Shown: positions 11,807 through 24,330 of the stretch, piece after piece
Layout of the letters: the number at the start of each line of letters is the position of its first letter
Numbering within the stretch: the first letter of the stretch is position 1
NCBI GenBank assembly: GCA_963669155.1
Contig: OZ022576.1
Location: forward strand, 38,682,307-38,746,306
Direction: 5' to 3'
DNA: 64,000 nt
DNA from: Arbacia lixula
Lineage: Eukaryota; Echinodermata; Echinoidea; Arbacioida; Arbaciidae
The notes under the pieces: model-generated
Told to the model about the DNA's origin: nothing
The model's input: the letters and a program-made list of their open reading frames with translations, nothing else
The model's database searches: none
Position numbers and translations under genes: made by a program

Positions 11807-14800
11807 AATATAGTTCACATGACTAAATAATTAAATAATAAATAATAACTAAATAAATTCCACATATGAAAAAATGTTCCTTAAACTTTGGACATGATCT
11901 TTTGTAATTTGGACAATATTTTTGTGATGGACATACCAATAAAGGAACATTTTATTGTGTGATATGTCAGTGCTACAATAGACATGTCAAAATAGCCTAG
12001 TTGCTTGTGTAACAATGTGCAAAATGTTGCCAATGAGAGATCCAAAGTACCACCAAACATAACAAGTCATGTGGAAGAGGCTGGCTAATTTGCTTCTCAT
12101 CATTGGGTCAAGAAATGCCTTATTACATTGACAATAGTACTCTGGTAAGTTGATTTGCGGAGATAGGATTACTAAGAGACATCTCGCGTAACTGGTTGTA
12201 AACATTTATGCAACAGGAGCCCAGGTGACCTTAGGGGCATGATAGTGATTCAATGTTGTCATTAATACAGCGAGGCTCCTGCATCTAGTCTCATGATGAC
12301 AATGCTTCCCATCACTTGTCAAAATGTTACCTACAAATATAGCCTCATTTATAATACACGTACCCGTCAACAGCAGTTGGGCTTCGTCAATGTTTGCTGG
12401 CCTGTGCATCTAGACGATAAAGAAATTGCTATCGCCGGAAGCTCAAATCAATGGCCCCGTTTCTTTCCGCAGGGAACATGAACGTCCCCGTCTGCGATCT
12501 GAATCATCTCGATTCTCCGCTCACCTCCTGAGGAGGGTTGATATCGTGATAATACCACCTCTTCTAAAAGTGATTAGCGGCGCACTAGCGAAATGAGGTG
12601 TTAATCAGGTATTCATTAGAGAAGATTATTTCCCATAACTGCTGTTACTTCTTGAAAGATTGATAGATGTACAAAGTAGGTTGCCGTACATGCTGGTGCT
12701 ACAATTATGAGCTGTTGGCAATCTACTTTCTTCAAATATCTTTTCCACAATCTGAACTAAAAGGTATTCATGCTTTTTAATTGGCATATCACAAATTATC
12801 CCGTTGTTTCATCATTATTGAATACTTAGGAAAATGAATTATGTTGATGCATGAAGATATTATTCATTGTATACATAAAGGCAATTGACTCTCTTGCCAC
12901 TTTGGTTTATATTCAGTAAAAAAAGCTTTCAGTATAAGTAGCAGATTGCAAACTGTAAATTGAACCCTGATAGCTATAACACATATGTGTGTGGAGAAGG
13001 TGGGGGGGGGGGGGGTATGAAACAATGTCATGATACAAACAGCCTGAAATATGTTGTGCATTACAGATGATGAAACATAACTCTTCACAGGGGTTTTTTT
13101 CTTATTTGTGGGGGCTCTTTTTAGCATTGCAGAGGCTTAATCACTCTGAACCTCAATGTAATATGTTCACTAATGTGAAGTGAGAATCAAGATAAATATT
13201 CATCCGATCTTGATAAGATTTTCTTGTGGCAACTTAATCAACTCCTCTGGAAAAGTGATGAATGTCACATCGACATCTGTTCTGCAGACATTATTTGATC
13301 CACAGCACATTCTCTTTTTGCACGATGTACAGAGTTCGTGAGTCGGACCCAAAGACACTAAAAGGTCACACCCTAATCCTGACATTTCAAGATGCTGCCA
13401 AAGTCAGTAAGCCTGTGAATGTTCTTGAACATTCTGATTGCAAGGCATTTTATGCCCATAAACCCCAAACAAATCCACAATGCCAAAAGGAATTTGGCAG
13501 AACTGTGGCTTTGTGAATATCCTTTCAGTTATACAGAGATTTCAAATACCTTGCCACTTAGATTAATCTTACTTTATAAGGATGGATCAAACTAGTTATT
13601 CTTATGTTAGGAATGATTTAGTTCTTTGGTGAGAACTCATTGGTGAAAATAATGTCCTATGAAGTATTCTCAGTCATCCCTACATCAGTTTATTTCCTTT
13701 CATACGCATTCTTTAATCTGTAATCTTTATTGATTGTAAGCAGGAATATGGAATTTAGTATCATGTATTAGAGAAAAAGGGGAAAAAGAAATGTATCTCC
13801 TTTGTTCACACATTTGACTCTTTATCACAGCTTTAATAATAGAATGCAGTTCTGGACTGAACCATGTAATGCTTTTTGTCTGTCTAAAATGTATAATTAA
13901 CAACATTTAATCAGCAATGCAATAAGGGCATTTTGGGTGGTTATATCCTGATTTCATGATGATAGGTCATGATAACTGACAGATATTGAGGTTAATAACA
14001 ACAAAGAACAGACATGATCATTCTAAATTAGCTACAGGTATACTCCAACTTTGAACTTCACCACCCATGCTGAAATTGGCGGATGCATTTCCCACAAACA
14101 CATCCGTGCCGAAGCCTGACTAATTGAGAAGTGAGAGGCAGCTGCACGAGGGCTATTTCAGGGTGAGGACCCCCCCCCCCCCTCCGTCGCACACACTCAC
14201 AGGCACATCTTAATTCTGCAGAATCATATTGGCCATTTTGTCAGACTAATTTTATCTCATCTGCCAGACCACTCTCTTGATGAAAAATGACATGGAGCGG
14301 AATCCACATAGTCTTCAGCCGCAGACTCGATTGTGACACTGTTAGACGATAAGACCCACAATGCCTAGCTTGGCAAACCGAGTCGGGAAGCATGAAGTAG
14401 AATCAAGCCTGGGTATCGGGACCAGTTCATCCATTTTCACACAATACGGGCATTAAACACAACACAATCAGTGAGCTTCAATCATTCATGTTACGACCTC
14501 AGTCAAAATCTCACTAAAAGTGCCATTTTTGTGAACAGCCATGATTTTTTAACCAAGGCATGCACAACGCGCTCTTAACGATCGCAGCACTTTCTGGCTA
14601 GTGCGATTTCAGTGAATCCGAGCATATTTTGGTGTTGATTCGCACATAAATTATGCTGCGCTTGCTGACTAGTGAGATTTTTCTAAGTAGTACGTGAATG
14701 CGTGAAGAATTAATGTGATTTTGACCTCGGTCAGGTTCTCATTACATCTTGTGCATAAATGCCCCTATCGTTAGTGTTTTTGTATCCAATCATGTGAATT

Positions 14801-15915
14801 CATGACATATGATATTGTTATGTCATTTTAAGAAATCATGATGCAAAACGTAAAGGTAAGGATTAAAAGTGGTAAAGATTACAAGACACGTAACCATGGT
14901 AAAGTCCTTCTGTCAGGACCACAGGTCACATCATTATTTAATTTTTAAAAATCACATGCAGGAGGTCATATCATCAACATCATTAAATAGTTGAAATCAA
15001 ATGACTTCCCGAGCAGTGATGACAGCATAACGGTTCTCCCATGATTTTGGGCCTCGTAATCTTCAACCACTTCTATCCTTTAGAAAACCGAACAGTGCGT
15101 AATTGTCTCAAAGGATATGATGATCTCCTCATCAGACACAGAGGTCCCAGGTCTGTTAAGATCCCAAGGCAGCCCCATCTCAAGATGTTAGTCATCATGA
15201 CTAAACAAAAAACTCATCTCAAAGCAGTTTCGTAATTTATGATATCATTTTTCAAGGACATATCTTTTTGTGTTACGCACAAGAGAAATAAACTTCATGA
15301 GCTCTCTTGGTGTGAGTGAGATCACTTGCTCTTTCTTGCGACCGTTCATTCTGCCACAAAACCGTAAAGTGCCACATTCTCTAAAAAAGAATATCTCATC
15401 AAGAAACAGTGAAGGAAAAAAATCTGGACCACTCATTGTAGACTGGGTACTTCTTTTTACAGCAGTTCAACATTTTTTTCAATGACAGTATATGTTCTAT
15501 ACTGTATAACCATATAAATATGTTGCATAAGTATTACTCATAACAGTGCAAATCCCTTCTTGCAAGTAATTTGAACACACATATGTTTCTTTTATTGTCA
15601 CTGACAACTGTACGGCAAGAGGCAATCATTCTAGCAAACATAGGCACTGTAGAAAGTTGATCCGAATAAGTTCTGCTAGCCTGACTTCAATGCTGTTGGA
15701 TATTATATCTTATTCAAACATTACAATAAACAGGTCTGGTGACAGCAGACTAATCCCAAGTCTCAATTTCTTCCCCGAATCGATTCGGAGAAGAGAAGAA
15801 TCAAATTTTGTCTGAACTATACTTGAATGTATATTTGTGAAAATTTGGAATTAAAATGTTCAACAGCCTGGATTCCAGGCTAGAGTTCTGCACAAGCTGA
15901 CAGTGGGGTTAGAGC
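11807..15915. other. Non-coding, nothing firm
   Basis: A G14 run at 13002-13015 and a C run near 14170. 14480-14740 has weak inverted similarity between its ends (TCAAAATC/GATTTTGA). No gene is supported; ORFs here are short and featureless. Confidence 0.4.
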
Positions 15916-16432
15916 TGGGGTAGCTCTTTTACAAAAGTCATGAAATTTTCCATGGATTAGCAGTTTACCCTAACGATAGCATGTATCAAATATCACAGCC
16001 GTAGCTTCAAAAACATTTTCAGGAAAAGCGAAAAACTACCCTCATTTCCTAGGAACCATGTCTACATTTATGTACTGTATTGCAGCAGCCAGAGGCGTGG
16101 TGTTCGCACTGCATGCACTGCTCGCAGTACCGCAGACAATCACTAACCTATGTTTCAACAGCTAACTCCTTGTTTGCCATGTGTGCATTTTTCACAAGTA
16201 ATGTATACAAATCACTGAGAGCAATGGTTAATCTGGCACACAAAGGGTTAAGAGCTGAGAACCAACCAGTTCAAAATATCCTCAAAATCCAGCTATCGCT
16301 ATGATTCCACTCCAAGTCATTTTCCAGGTCTTTTAGTGGAAGGGAAGATTTTATAAAGTATTTTCTTCCATTTCCATGGGATTTCACAGAATTTATTTGT
16401 TTCGACTTGCAAAAGGGCTACCACGTTTTTAA
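15916..16432 (-). mobile_element. MITE family A copy 3, with nested MITE
   Basis: Reverse-orientation copy: begins GGGGTAGCTCTTTTACAAAAG and ends CTTGCAAAAGGGCTACC. A 90-bp TTAA-type MITE sits inside at 16162-16251. Confidence 0.75.
16162..16251. mobile_element. Mini-MITE family B, copy 1
   Basis: 90 bp from CTAA (decayed TTAA) to TTAA. The right end reads CTGGCACACAAAGGGTTAA, shared with the copies at 18539, 19670 and 48971. Confidence 0.65.
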
Positions 16433-17075
16433 AGAGAGGTTTACAGAGGTCGTTCTCCTAAGACTGCACCCCAGCGTTTCCTGGGCTGGTTCTCTCTAGA
16501 GGATCATGATCACACTCTGTTGCTCTCTGTCCCAGTTAGTTTCACTTACATTGTATCTGTGAAGATACAAAATAGTATACAAATATCAAAAGAGTATCAT
16601 GTATTATGAGGTTGGATGACTTTAGGTTGAGATTGTGTTTTAAAGTAAATATATTGAATTGCTACTTCATATATTTGATGTATGCTTCCTATTGCCCTCA
16701 CTCTACTGCTCTTTGTCCCAGCCAGTTTCACTTACATTGTTTATTTCAGTGAAGATATAAAAAAAGTATGAAATATCAAAAAATGTGTTATGATGTTGGA
16801 TAGTTTTAGGATGAGATTGTGTTATAAAAGTTAATACATGTATATTGAATTGTGTTACTTCATACATTTGATTTTACCTAATCTTTTGATGCTTCATATT
16901 GGTCTCACTCTACTGCTCTCTGTCATGCCAGTTTCACTTGCATTGTTTGTATCAGTGATAATACAACATAGTATGCAATGTTGGATGGCTCTAGGTTGAG
17001 ATTGTGCTCTAAAGTAAATATATTGAATTGCTACTTCATACATTTGATTTTACCAAATCTTCCAATGCTTCCTAT
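16433..17075. repeat. Triplicated ~190-205-bp tandem segment
   Basis: Three diverged units start at 16512, 16699 and 16906 with CACTCTRYTGCTCT, each continuing with CAGTTTCACTT, GTTGGAT and TATTGAATTG. Spacing is 187 and 207 bp. Non-coding. Confidence 0.85.
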
Positions 17076-18538
17076 TGGATTCTTACTGTAATTTCACACA
17101 ATAATTTGCCCCTGTCAGAGTTGATAAGGCCTACCTCAAACCCGGTATACGGCATGAATTGTGACCATTTGTGACACCTACCATTTTGTGAGCACCTATA
17201 TGGGCCCATGTCCCAGGCCCAACACACAGGCCTACAAAATGTACAAAAGGAAACAACACACCCTACTAGTTTACTGACAAGAGCCGCCCTGTACCTATAG
17301 AGCTAGCTAGCTATCAATGATCGCAGTGCTTAAAATAACAGCGCATATTAAAGGCCACCCATTTTCATGCGCATTTTAACGTACAGCAGCAGTGTACCCT
17401 ATGCATGCAGCGCAGGATAGAATGCACATCAGCAATATTTTCACTTTTTTTTATGTACAGGCCTTTTGAAAGTCAATTGCAAAATACACACAGAATTGAA
17501 ATGTCCCAAAAATACACCTTTACAGTATTCTACCCAGCTTCTCAATCTATGACCTCTCATGTATTCATGAAAATGTGTGTAAGTCCGATCCTCTAAGGCA
17601 TAACATTATATGGGCCTATACAGCTTCAAGAGGTAAACTTTAAAAACGTCTCCATCACTGACAAAGCTGTAGTCTGACTATTTGACAAGGTCCCCATGAA
17701 ATTTGTTATTACCGCTGAAATGGGCTTTACACCGTACCCTGTGAAATTTTGTATTGATAGTTGTTGATTGATTTATGGAAATAAAAACAAACAAATTGCC
17801 GTTTCACTGTCAGGATCAAGCCGCTTCAATGTATGTTGGTCCATGCAGCTCTGATGACCGCCCTACGTTACTCGGGTCAGTTGGTCCACCTCTGTGCTGA
17901 CTCATCAGCGACAGACATACTGGATCTGGCCTTCCTCAATGAACATTGTTTGAAAACCATCCCAAGCTAAATCAGCGTTCATGAATGTCTTTCTTCAAGT
18001 AGCCCTGAGTGCTTGTGGACATTAATCATCGCATTGACCAAGGGACAACGGGATGACAAGGCATCATGCAGGCCACTCCAGGCTTTGGATTACAGCGATT
18101 AGAGAGATGGACCACTTGATTACCTGAATAGATTCACACATTACTCATTAGTCCATGGATCACACAGTGTCCAGTTAACCCTTAAAGGCACAGGTAACTG
18201 GGAGATACCTTAACGTGCGCGATTCCGTAAGCCCCATTCAATCGTACACAAACCTTGTACGTCATGCGTGTTCGTCGGACTAGTCCAGCAATCTCTGAAT
18301 ATGTCCGAAAATGTCTGAAAGTGATGCGAAGGCTAAGGTCAGATCGAGCCTACATGTTCGGAAAAAAAAATTATTCGCAGCCTGCGCTAGCACTATCACT
18401 GGATGCGTGCGTGCTGGACTGCTCACCAAGTTAGACGAGGCATCGCACCAAACATCTAGCGTACATGTAGCTAACTAGCCTGCCGCACGGGCCGGGGGCG
18501 AATTGCTCGTATACATGAATTAACAGAGGCTGGCTGCT
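17076..18538. other. Non-coding with GC-richer block
   Basis: 17820-18180 and 18220-18500 are GC-richer than their surroundings without a coherent reading frame; they could be conserved regulatory DNA. No gene is supported. Confidence 0.35.
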
Positions 18539-18623
18539 TTAATGTGCGCTACTTGTGTTATTACACTATCAATACACATGAATCCCATAAAGCAGCGTTA
18601 TATCTGGTACACACAAGGGTTAA
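18539..18623. mobile_element. Mini-MITE family B, copy 2
   Basis: 85 bp between TTAA tetramers, with core ACACATGAATCCCATAAAGC and right end CTGGTACACACAAGGGTTAA. Confidence 0.75.
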
Positions 18624-18694
18624 AACCCTCCCATCACGCCGCATATGATTCTATGTGCACATACATGACAAATAGCACTGACTTCAAACAGATA

Positions 18695-19179
18695 TTAAAG
18701 GGATAGTTCATCCTAAAGTTCAGTTGGTTTCAATAAAAGCAGAAATATGAAAGATATTAGTGAGGACGAAAATCTGTCAAAGGAGAAGAAAGATAGGATC
18801 ATTTGAAATTATTTTGTGACGTCACGTACAAGGTGCTGGCCCATATGTTGTGTGGTGTATTATTCCATAAATTGCTCTTTTCTGTTTTTCATGAAGGAAT
18901 AATTTCTTTTTCTTTGAAGTGTGTGTAATAAAATATCTTTCTAACAATGTATCAAGTGAACAGGCAAAATGATGCATATCCTTTTGAGGAAATGGAAATT
19001 TTCAAAAAATAATTGTATACAGCATATGGGAGAGCATCTGATGATATTTCAAATGCACAGGTACAAGGATGCATATTTTTTTTATCCATTGACAGATTTT
19101 CATCAAACGTTCACTAATAATATTCACGTGTCTACTGTTATTGAAACAAAAATAATTTCAGGGTGAACTATCCCTTTAA
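18695..19179. mobile_element. TTAA-flanked MITE family E, copy 1
   Basis: 485 bp bounded by TTAA, with inverted ends TTAAAGGGATAGTTCA and TGAACTATCCCTTTAA. Non-coding. It shares ends and a TTGGTTTyAATAAAAGCA subterminal motif with 56958-57229. Confidence 0.85.
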
Positions 19180-19669
19180 GCAGGACGAATAGAGTCTCAA
19201 CACATGCAGGCTTTAGCGAAACTTTTACTCCAAAGCCATCAGTGCAAAATCCAGCTTTCATCGCCTCAGGATGGGGGATGTACACGCTCCAAAGCCAGAC
19301 CACACACACTCCCTCCTTATCAGCAGGTGAACTTGTAACTGAAACCCATGACCCCATCCTTAGCAACGATTATCTGATCTCTAAATGCTAAGATAAGCCG
19401 GTCAAGCAGAGAAGAATTATTGAAAGGGGATAACACACGGATGTTGTTCTTTGGATAAGGGTCCATCTGCAAACTAATCTCAATTCTATATTTTGCATCT
19501 TGGTAGTAGGCTGATGATAGACTGATTGAACCTTGGACAATTTCTCACTAGAACCCCTTGATTGATCTATCTTTAGTGTCTTCACCTAAACTATAAGAGT
19601 ATTAAGTGATTTTTTGGCAAGTCTTAAATGCTATCTTTAAAGCAATTATATTATCCATACACCAAAGAC
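19180..19669. other. Non-coding, nothing recognised
   Basis: No supported gene or repeat. Confidence 0.4.
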
Positions 19670-19760
19670 TTAACCCTTGATTTGCCATGGGTGAATTTTG
19701 TCACTAATACGACACACAAATCCAATAGACCAGTATTGGATCTGGCACAGGAAGGGTTAA
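19670..19760. mobile_element. Mini-MITE family B, copy 3
   Basis: 91 bp between perfect TTAA tetramers. Left end TTAACCCTTGATTTGCCATG, core ACGACACACAAATCCAATAG, right end CTGGCACAGGAAGGGTTAA. Confidence 0.8.
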
Positions 19761-20039
19761 AATAAAATTGGATGAGTCTCTAGCAGAGTCCTACTCTATG
19801 TATATGATGTGTTTGTCTAGGCACATTTTGGCACCTCTGGCTCAAACAGAATAAACTCTTTAAACAAAACTACACCAAGAATTACCCTCTGCTACCCCCT
19901 AAAACAAATTTGCACAAAATCATATCTGCAACTAACATTACGTTTTAAAATGCTGAAATGTAAAACACAAGTCACTGTCATTTCAATGTCTTTTGGCACT
20001 TTTTTTTGTTTTTGTTTTCGGTTTCGGTTTTCGTTTAAA

Positions 20040-20538
20040 GACAGGGTAGCCCTTTTTCAGGTCAAAAATTAAATTATGTATAAATTAAAATACCACAGAA
20101 AATGGAAGAAAATACTACAGTTGAAGAAATTCCCTCACAATTTGAAAACTGGAAACTGACTTTGTGGGAAATTATACTGATCTTTAGATTTCGAGTAGGT
20201 TTTGAATGGATTGTCTAAAATTCTCTCCCTTCTAGCTCCAACGCGTTCCGGATTGCACAAATTTGCGCGTTTCAAAAAGGCTTTCTGAACCCCACAATCA
20301 AAACACCTTTGCATTTATCATCTCATAAAAATTCCCTCGAAGGCGTTTGGAAACCTTAAATTCTACCCAAGAAAAGATATGATAAACGCACCCTATGATT
20401 GCTATGAAATGTAATCAAGGATATTTTTGTACTTTTATTGAAAATGTTTGCTATTTCTGTGAGATTTCTTACATGTCATCATTATACTCCCAATCCATGC
20501 CAAGTTTCATGACTTTTGTAACAGGGCTACCTTGTCTA
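20040..20538 (+). mobile_element. MITE family A copy 4
   Basis: Full-length copy: GACAGGGTAGCCC at the left and AGGGCTACCTTGTC at the right, with the GAAAATGGAAGAAAATAC and AGTTTCATGACTTTTG landmarks. Confidence 0.8.
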
Positions 20539-21639
20539 TGAAAGGTAGAGCTTATTTCCTCATTTTTCATCATTGAGAACACAGTAGAAAAACATTACAT
20601 TTGGATGAAAATCGTACTGAAAAAAACTAAAAAGATTATAAAATGAAAGCAAAATCCCATACAAGGCCTCAACAAGTGACAGTGACAGTGTGACACATTT
20701 AGAAATCAGTCATGGCATATATACATCTGTTGCAAAAATAAAAAATAATAAATCATGACAGATCTAGCAGTCTTCAAAATGAAGAAATAGGATATTTCCT
20801 GTACGAAAGGCCTGTTAATAGTGGCTGTCAGGAAATGATGGGGTCTTACCTTGCTGTTATGTTGAGTGACAAACGCCATTTTATAACTAAGATTAATGCA
20901 TTGAACGTTGTTGGAATAAGTAAAAGTCCGCATACACAATATTCAATAAAACGTGATCTTTGTTCATTACAAGAGCAGTATGGATTTTGTAGAACATGGA
21001 TTAATACTTCCTATTATTCATAAGCTGTCAAACAAGAAACCCCATGCATACTGCAAAAGAAAGCAAAATATTTCTGACTCTATTTTTTCAGAATCTTTTT
21101 TAAAAGTATTACACAATCAACCCATGTTCAGCAGTGGGGGAAAAGTCACACAAGGGGGAAATAATTGTGAGAGCGATATTTTTTATTTGGTACAAAATTG
21201 CTCACTGGAGTGATCCAAACACGACCCATCACCATGGTTACCATCACCAAATGACTGTACGTCAAAGGAAGGGGGGCAAACCGGAGGGGATATGAAAGTA
21301 GAACCACTAAAAATCAGCTGATTTTATAGGCCAAAACCCTTCCTTCTGCTGTTCCAGTACACCCGATAACTGATAAGGTCATTTGGAACACATTTCTGGT
21401 ACAAGGCTGTCATGGTAACAGTTTTACTTACGTGTAATAACATCAGGAATAAATGTTGCCCAACAGATTTAACCTTCCTCTTTACATCTCATTTATTAAT
21501 CTTTTGTTGAGCTCATACAAATTACAGTACATTTTGATTAAATGTGCATGATTCGCAGCTATATTTCAAAGTATATTCAAATAAAGATTGATTGCATTGT
21601 TAAGTTTAAAGATGCATGTACCGGTAATTGATTCAGAGA
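20539..21639. other. Non-coding, nothing recognised
   Basis: Short ORFs only, none with recognisable features. Confidence 0.4.
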
Positions 21640-21832
21640 GCTGTCAATGGTGAAGTGCGGAACTTAAGAGTTGATGTGGATATTTGAACACAGAAATAAA
21701 ATGAGGAAATCTCACTTTCATTACTCAAGGAACATATGTGTATGTGTTAGGTCAACTACGTTATCATTAGGGTAGACTGCTCATTCTTGTCAAGCTTCAT
21801 AATAGTTGCAAATGGGCTCCCCTGTCTTTAAA
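21640..21832 (+). mobile_element. MITE family A fragment (right end)
   Basis: Ends in TCAAGCTTCATAATAGTTGC and GGGCTCCCCTGTCTTTAAAG, the right terminus of family A, without a recognisable left end. Confidence 0.5.
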
Positions 21833-22517
21833 GCAACATATATGAAAAGATTACAGAAAATGTGAAAATTGAAAAAAAAGGACTTTTGATTAATCTCCCT
21901 AACCGTTTCTACACATCTCTTTTATTTAGAAAAAAAAAACAATTCTACAGTGAATGATATTAAACTTGTAATGCTAATGACCATGTGGTCTGGAAGAGAG
22001 CTTACTTGGCAACCTCCAAATCAAAACGGTTTGACTGAAATTGGCTGACTATTCTCTTCTCAAATATCCAATGATGCTATAAAGCTTTAACAATGCATGT
22101 ATTCTTATGTATGAATTTACTCAATGAATCATAATTCTCTATATTTCTACCGCTGTATGTTTCTAGGAAATGTCATTTTGAGGTTTCACGCAAACCACAG
22201 CAATTGCACATCTCTGATCTGATTTGATCGGATGAGTCCTCGCACTGGCTAAGCTCCAGTTCCTGATCTGAAAAGGTTAATATTCGTGGCTTGCTTGAGA
22301 CCAGGTCTAGCATGCGGTCAGATAACACATGGATGCCGGCATGACTTTGCGCCGTGTCCTCGCTCGCTAACCTGGATACTTGAATTACGCAGCCTGCTTC
22401 CCCTCCTTCCTGTTTGAGATTCGAGGGTGTGCCTAGCCGAACGAGGGCCGAGATGGAATCAGCTCGGCACAGCAAACAGCGCCCACAGAAACCCCTACTT
22501 TCCCCCAGATTTCCTCC
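21833..22517. other. Non-coding with GC-richer block
   Basis: 22185-22500 is GC-richer with one 100-residue minus-strand ORF that has no domain signature. It could be regulatory or an unrecognised exon. Confidence 0.35.
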
Positions 22518-22718
22518 AAGGAATACATCTGATATTTTAAGAGTTTATTTTCCTCTAAATAACACTTTGCATCCTAAATATTTATCAACAAGACAATTGC
22601 CTGTCAAATAAGATAAGCTGCATAACAAGAGATACATCTGATCGTTTAAGAGTTTATTTTCCACTAAATGATACATGACATTCTAAAATGATGAATAAGA
22701 CAGTTGCCCATCAAATGA
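22518..22718. repeat. ~111-bp diverged tandem duplication
   Basis: Two units share AGAGTTTATTTTCC, CACTTTGCATCCTAAA-like sequence and GACARTTGCC. Non-coding. Confidence 0.6.
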
Positions 22719-23363
22719 CCATTACATTTCATTATGCAATTATCCTCTAAACCCTAGCTGCTACTTTAAACTTTTCCCAGACAAACATTTTTTATTTCCC
22801 AGACAAAAATATTCTGAGCAACATTTTGCATTTCCTTAGTGATCATAAAGTAATTCACTATTAGTACTGTATTTTCCAGAACCTCCTTGCCTATGAGGGT
22901 ATCATTATCAGTTTGTGTGTATTGTCCTCACATTTCATAGGTAATGCATTTGAGGAAATTTTTTCTTAAGAATAACATATTCTTAAAATAATTCATAGCA
23001 TTTAAGTATAAGCACCAGTGTCAGGTTACAGTACTCTCCAAAATCTTACATTCTAAACCATTAGAAACAAGCTCTAAATGTTACCTATTGTGAGCTCAAT
23101 CTTTATCACACATCAAAAGAGGAATAAATAATAATAATGTTCGCCAAATAAAACACACACTTGAAAGAGAGTATGAAATAGGGACAAACTAGCTCCAAGC
23201 AAATAAACATTTGATGAATGCAGGCGAGGGAAGCAAATCACTTCAACACAAAAGGGGCATACCTAAACCAAGAGACAGCAAATAGAACACATGATATAAA
23301 TCTACTGTACAATCGTGGAGGAAAGTAGCCGATGCGGACATTCCCTCGAGATACAAAGTCATT
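22719..23363. other. Non-coding, nothing recognised
   Basis: AT-rich sequence without a supported gene. Confidence 0.4.
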
Positions 23364-23730
23364 GCCCCAAATTCATGAAGAATCGTTTCGGTTTGGTCCA
23401 CAGTTTAAGCGAATGTTGTGGCGTATAAGCAAATAAGTACGCTTGATTTAGCGTGTACGCTTCAAAGCGGTCCAATAATAAATGTAAGCGTTCTGCTAAG
23501 TTCATGCTAGTTAGAATGTTGAGACCATGGTTTATTTAAATTAATTCACTAAAACCGGGGTCTAAACATGGTCAAGAATTTGGTACCCAACACAAATACG
23601 GATGTTTATTACCGGACGTTTTTGAAATGTACATGCTTAATCAAGTGTACGTAACTGTTGACTGCTTATATGCCACAAAACTTGCTTAAAACATGGACTA
23701 AATCTACAACTCCTTTGTAAATTTGGGCCA
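23364..23730. mobile_element. Imperfect TIR element
   Basis: The left end TTGCCCCAAATTCATGAAG and the right end CTTTGTAAATTTGGGCCA are imperfect inverted repeats about 365 bp apart; the interior is non-coding. Confidence 0.45.
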
Positions 23731-24330
23731 TTGTGTCTGGGTACAGGGTGACTCCCCTGCACATGAACCCAATCAAACCCAAACTAAGACCCGATGGGAT
23801 CTATCAGCCGCTAATTTACCTCCATCCTCAGATGAGACCTGCGTGGCTACAAATTGCCGCAATTTCATTCCCCGCCCAACCACGGCCCGGTCTGCCCGCA
23901 CAGCCCACGAAAATAACCCGAGTCACAAGTTGCAGGGGATTTCCTGAAAATCTTTTGTTTACCCAAGGGTTGATGATTAGTGGCAGTGTTTGACCGAGGC
24001 CGATTTACATCGTTAGGATAGTAACATCTCTGCGATATCCAATTTGCAATGTTAAGTGCTGTAAACCTAACCAATAATTTATCCAAACATGGCCACCAAC
24101 TTGTTTTCTTTACCCATAATGCAAAACACTCAAAATTCATTACTCGAGGGTCAATTAGTGGCAGCAATTGACCGATGCCCATTTACGTCGTAAGGATATT
24201 AACATCTCTGTGATATTCACTTTGCAAAGTTTAATGCTGTAAAACTTGCCAATAATTGGTTTAAACATGGCCACCCATTTGTTTTCTTTACTCATAATGC
24301 ACAACACTCAAAACCCATTACAGCGGATTT
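23731..24330. repeat. GC-richer stretch and a 178-bp tandem duplication
   Basis: Two units, about 23970-24147 and 24148-24325, share ATTAGTGGCAG, TTAACATCTCTG-type and AAACATGGCCACC blocks at 178-bp spacing. 23731-23960 is GC-richer with no convincing coding frame. Confidence 0.8.

Noticed and set aside
22185..22500. Possible minus-strand exon in a GC-richer block
   Set aside because: No splice pair with matching phase and no recognisable protein; kept only as a possible regulatory block.
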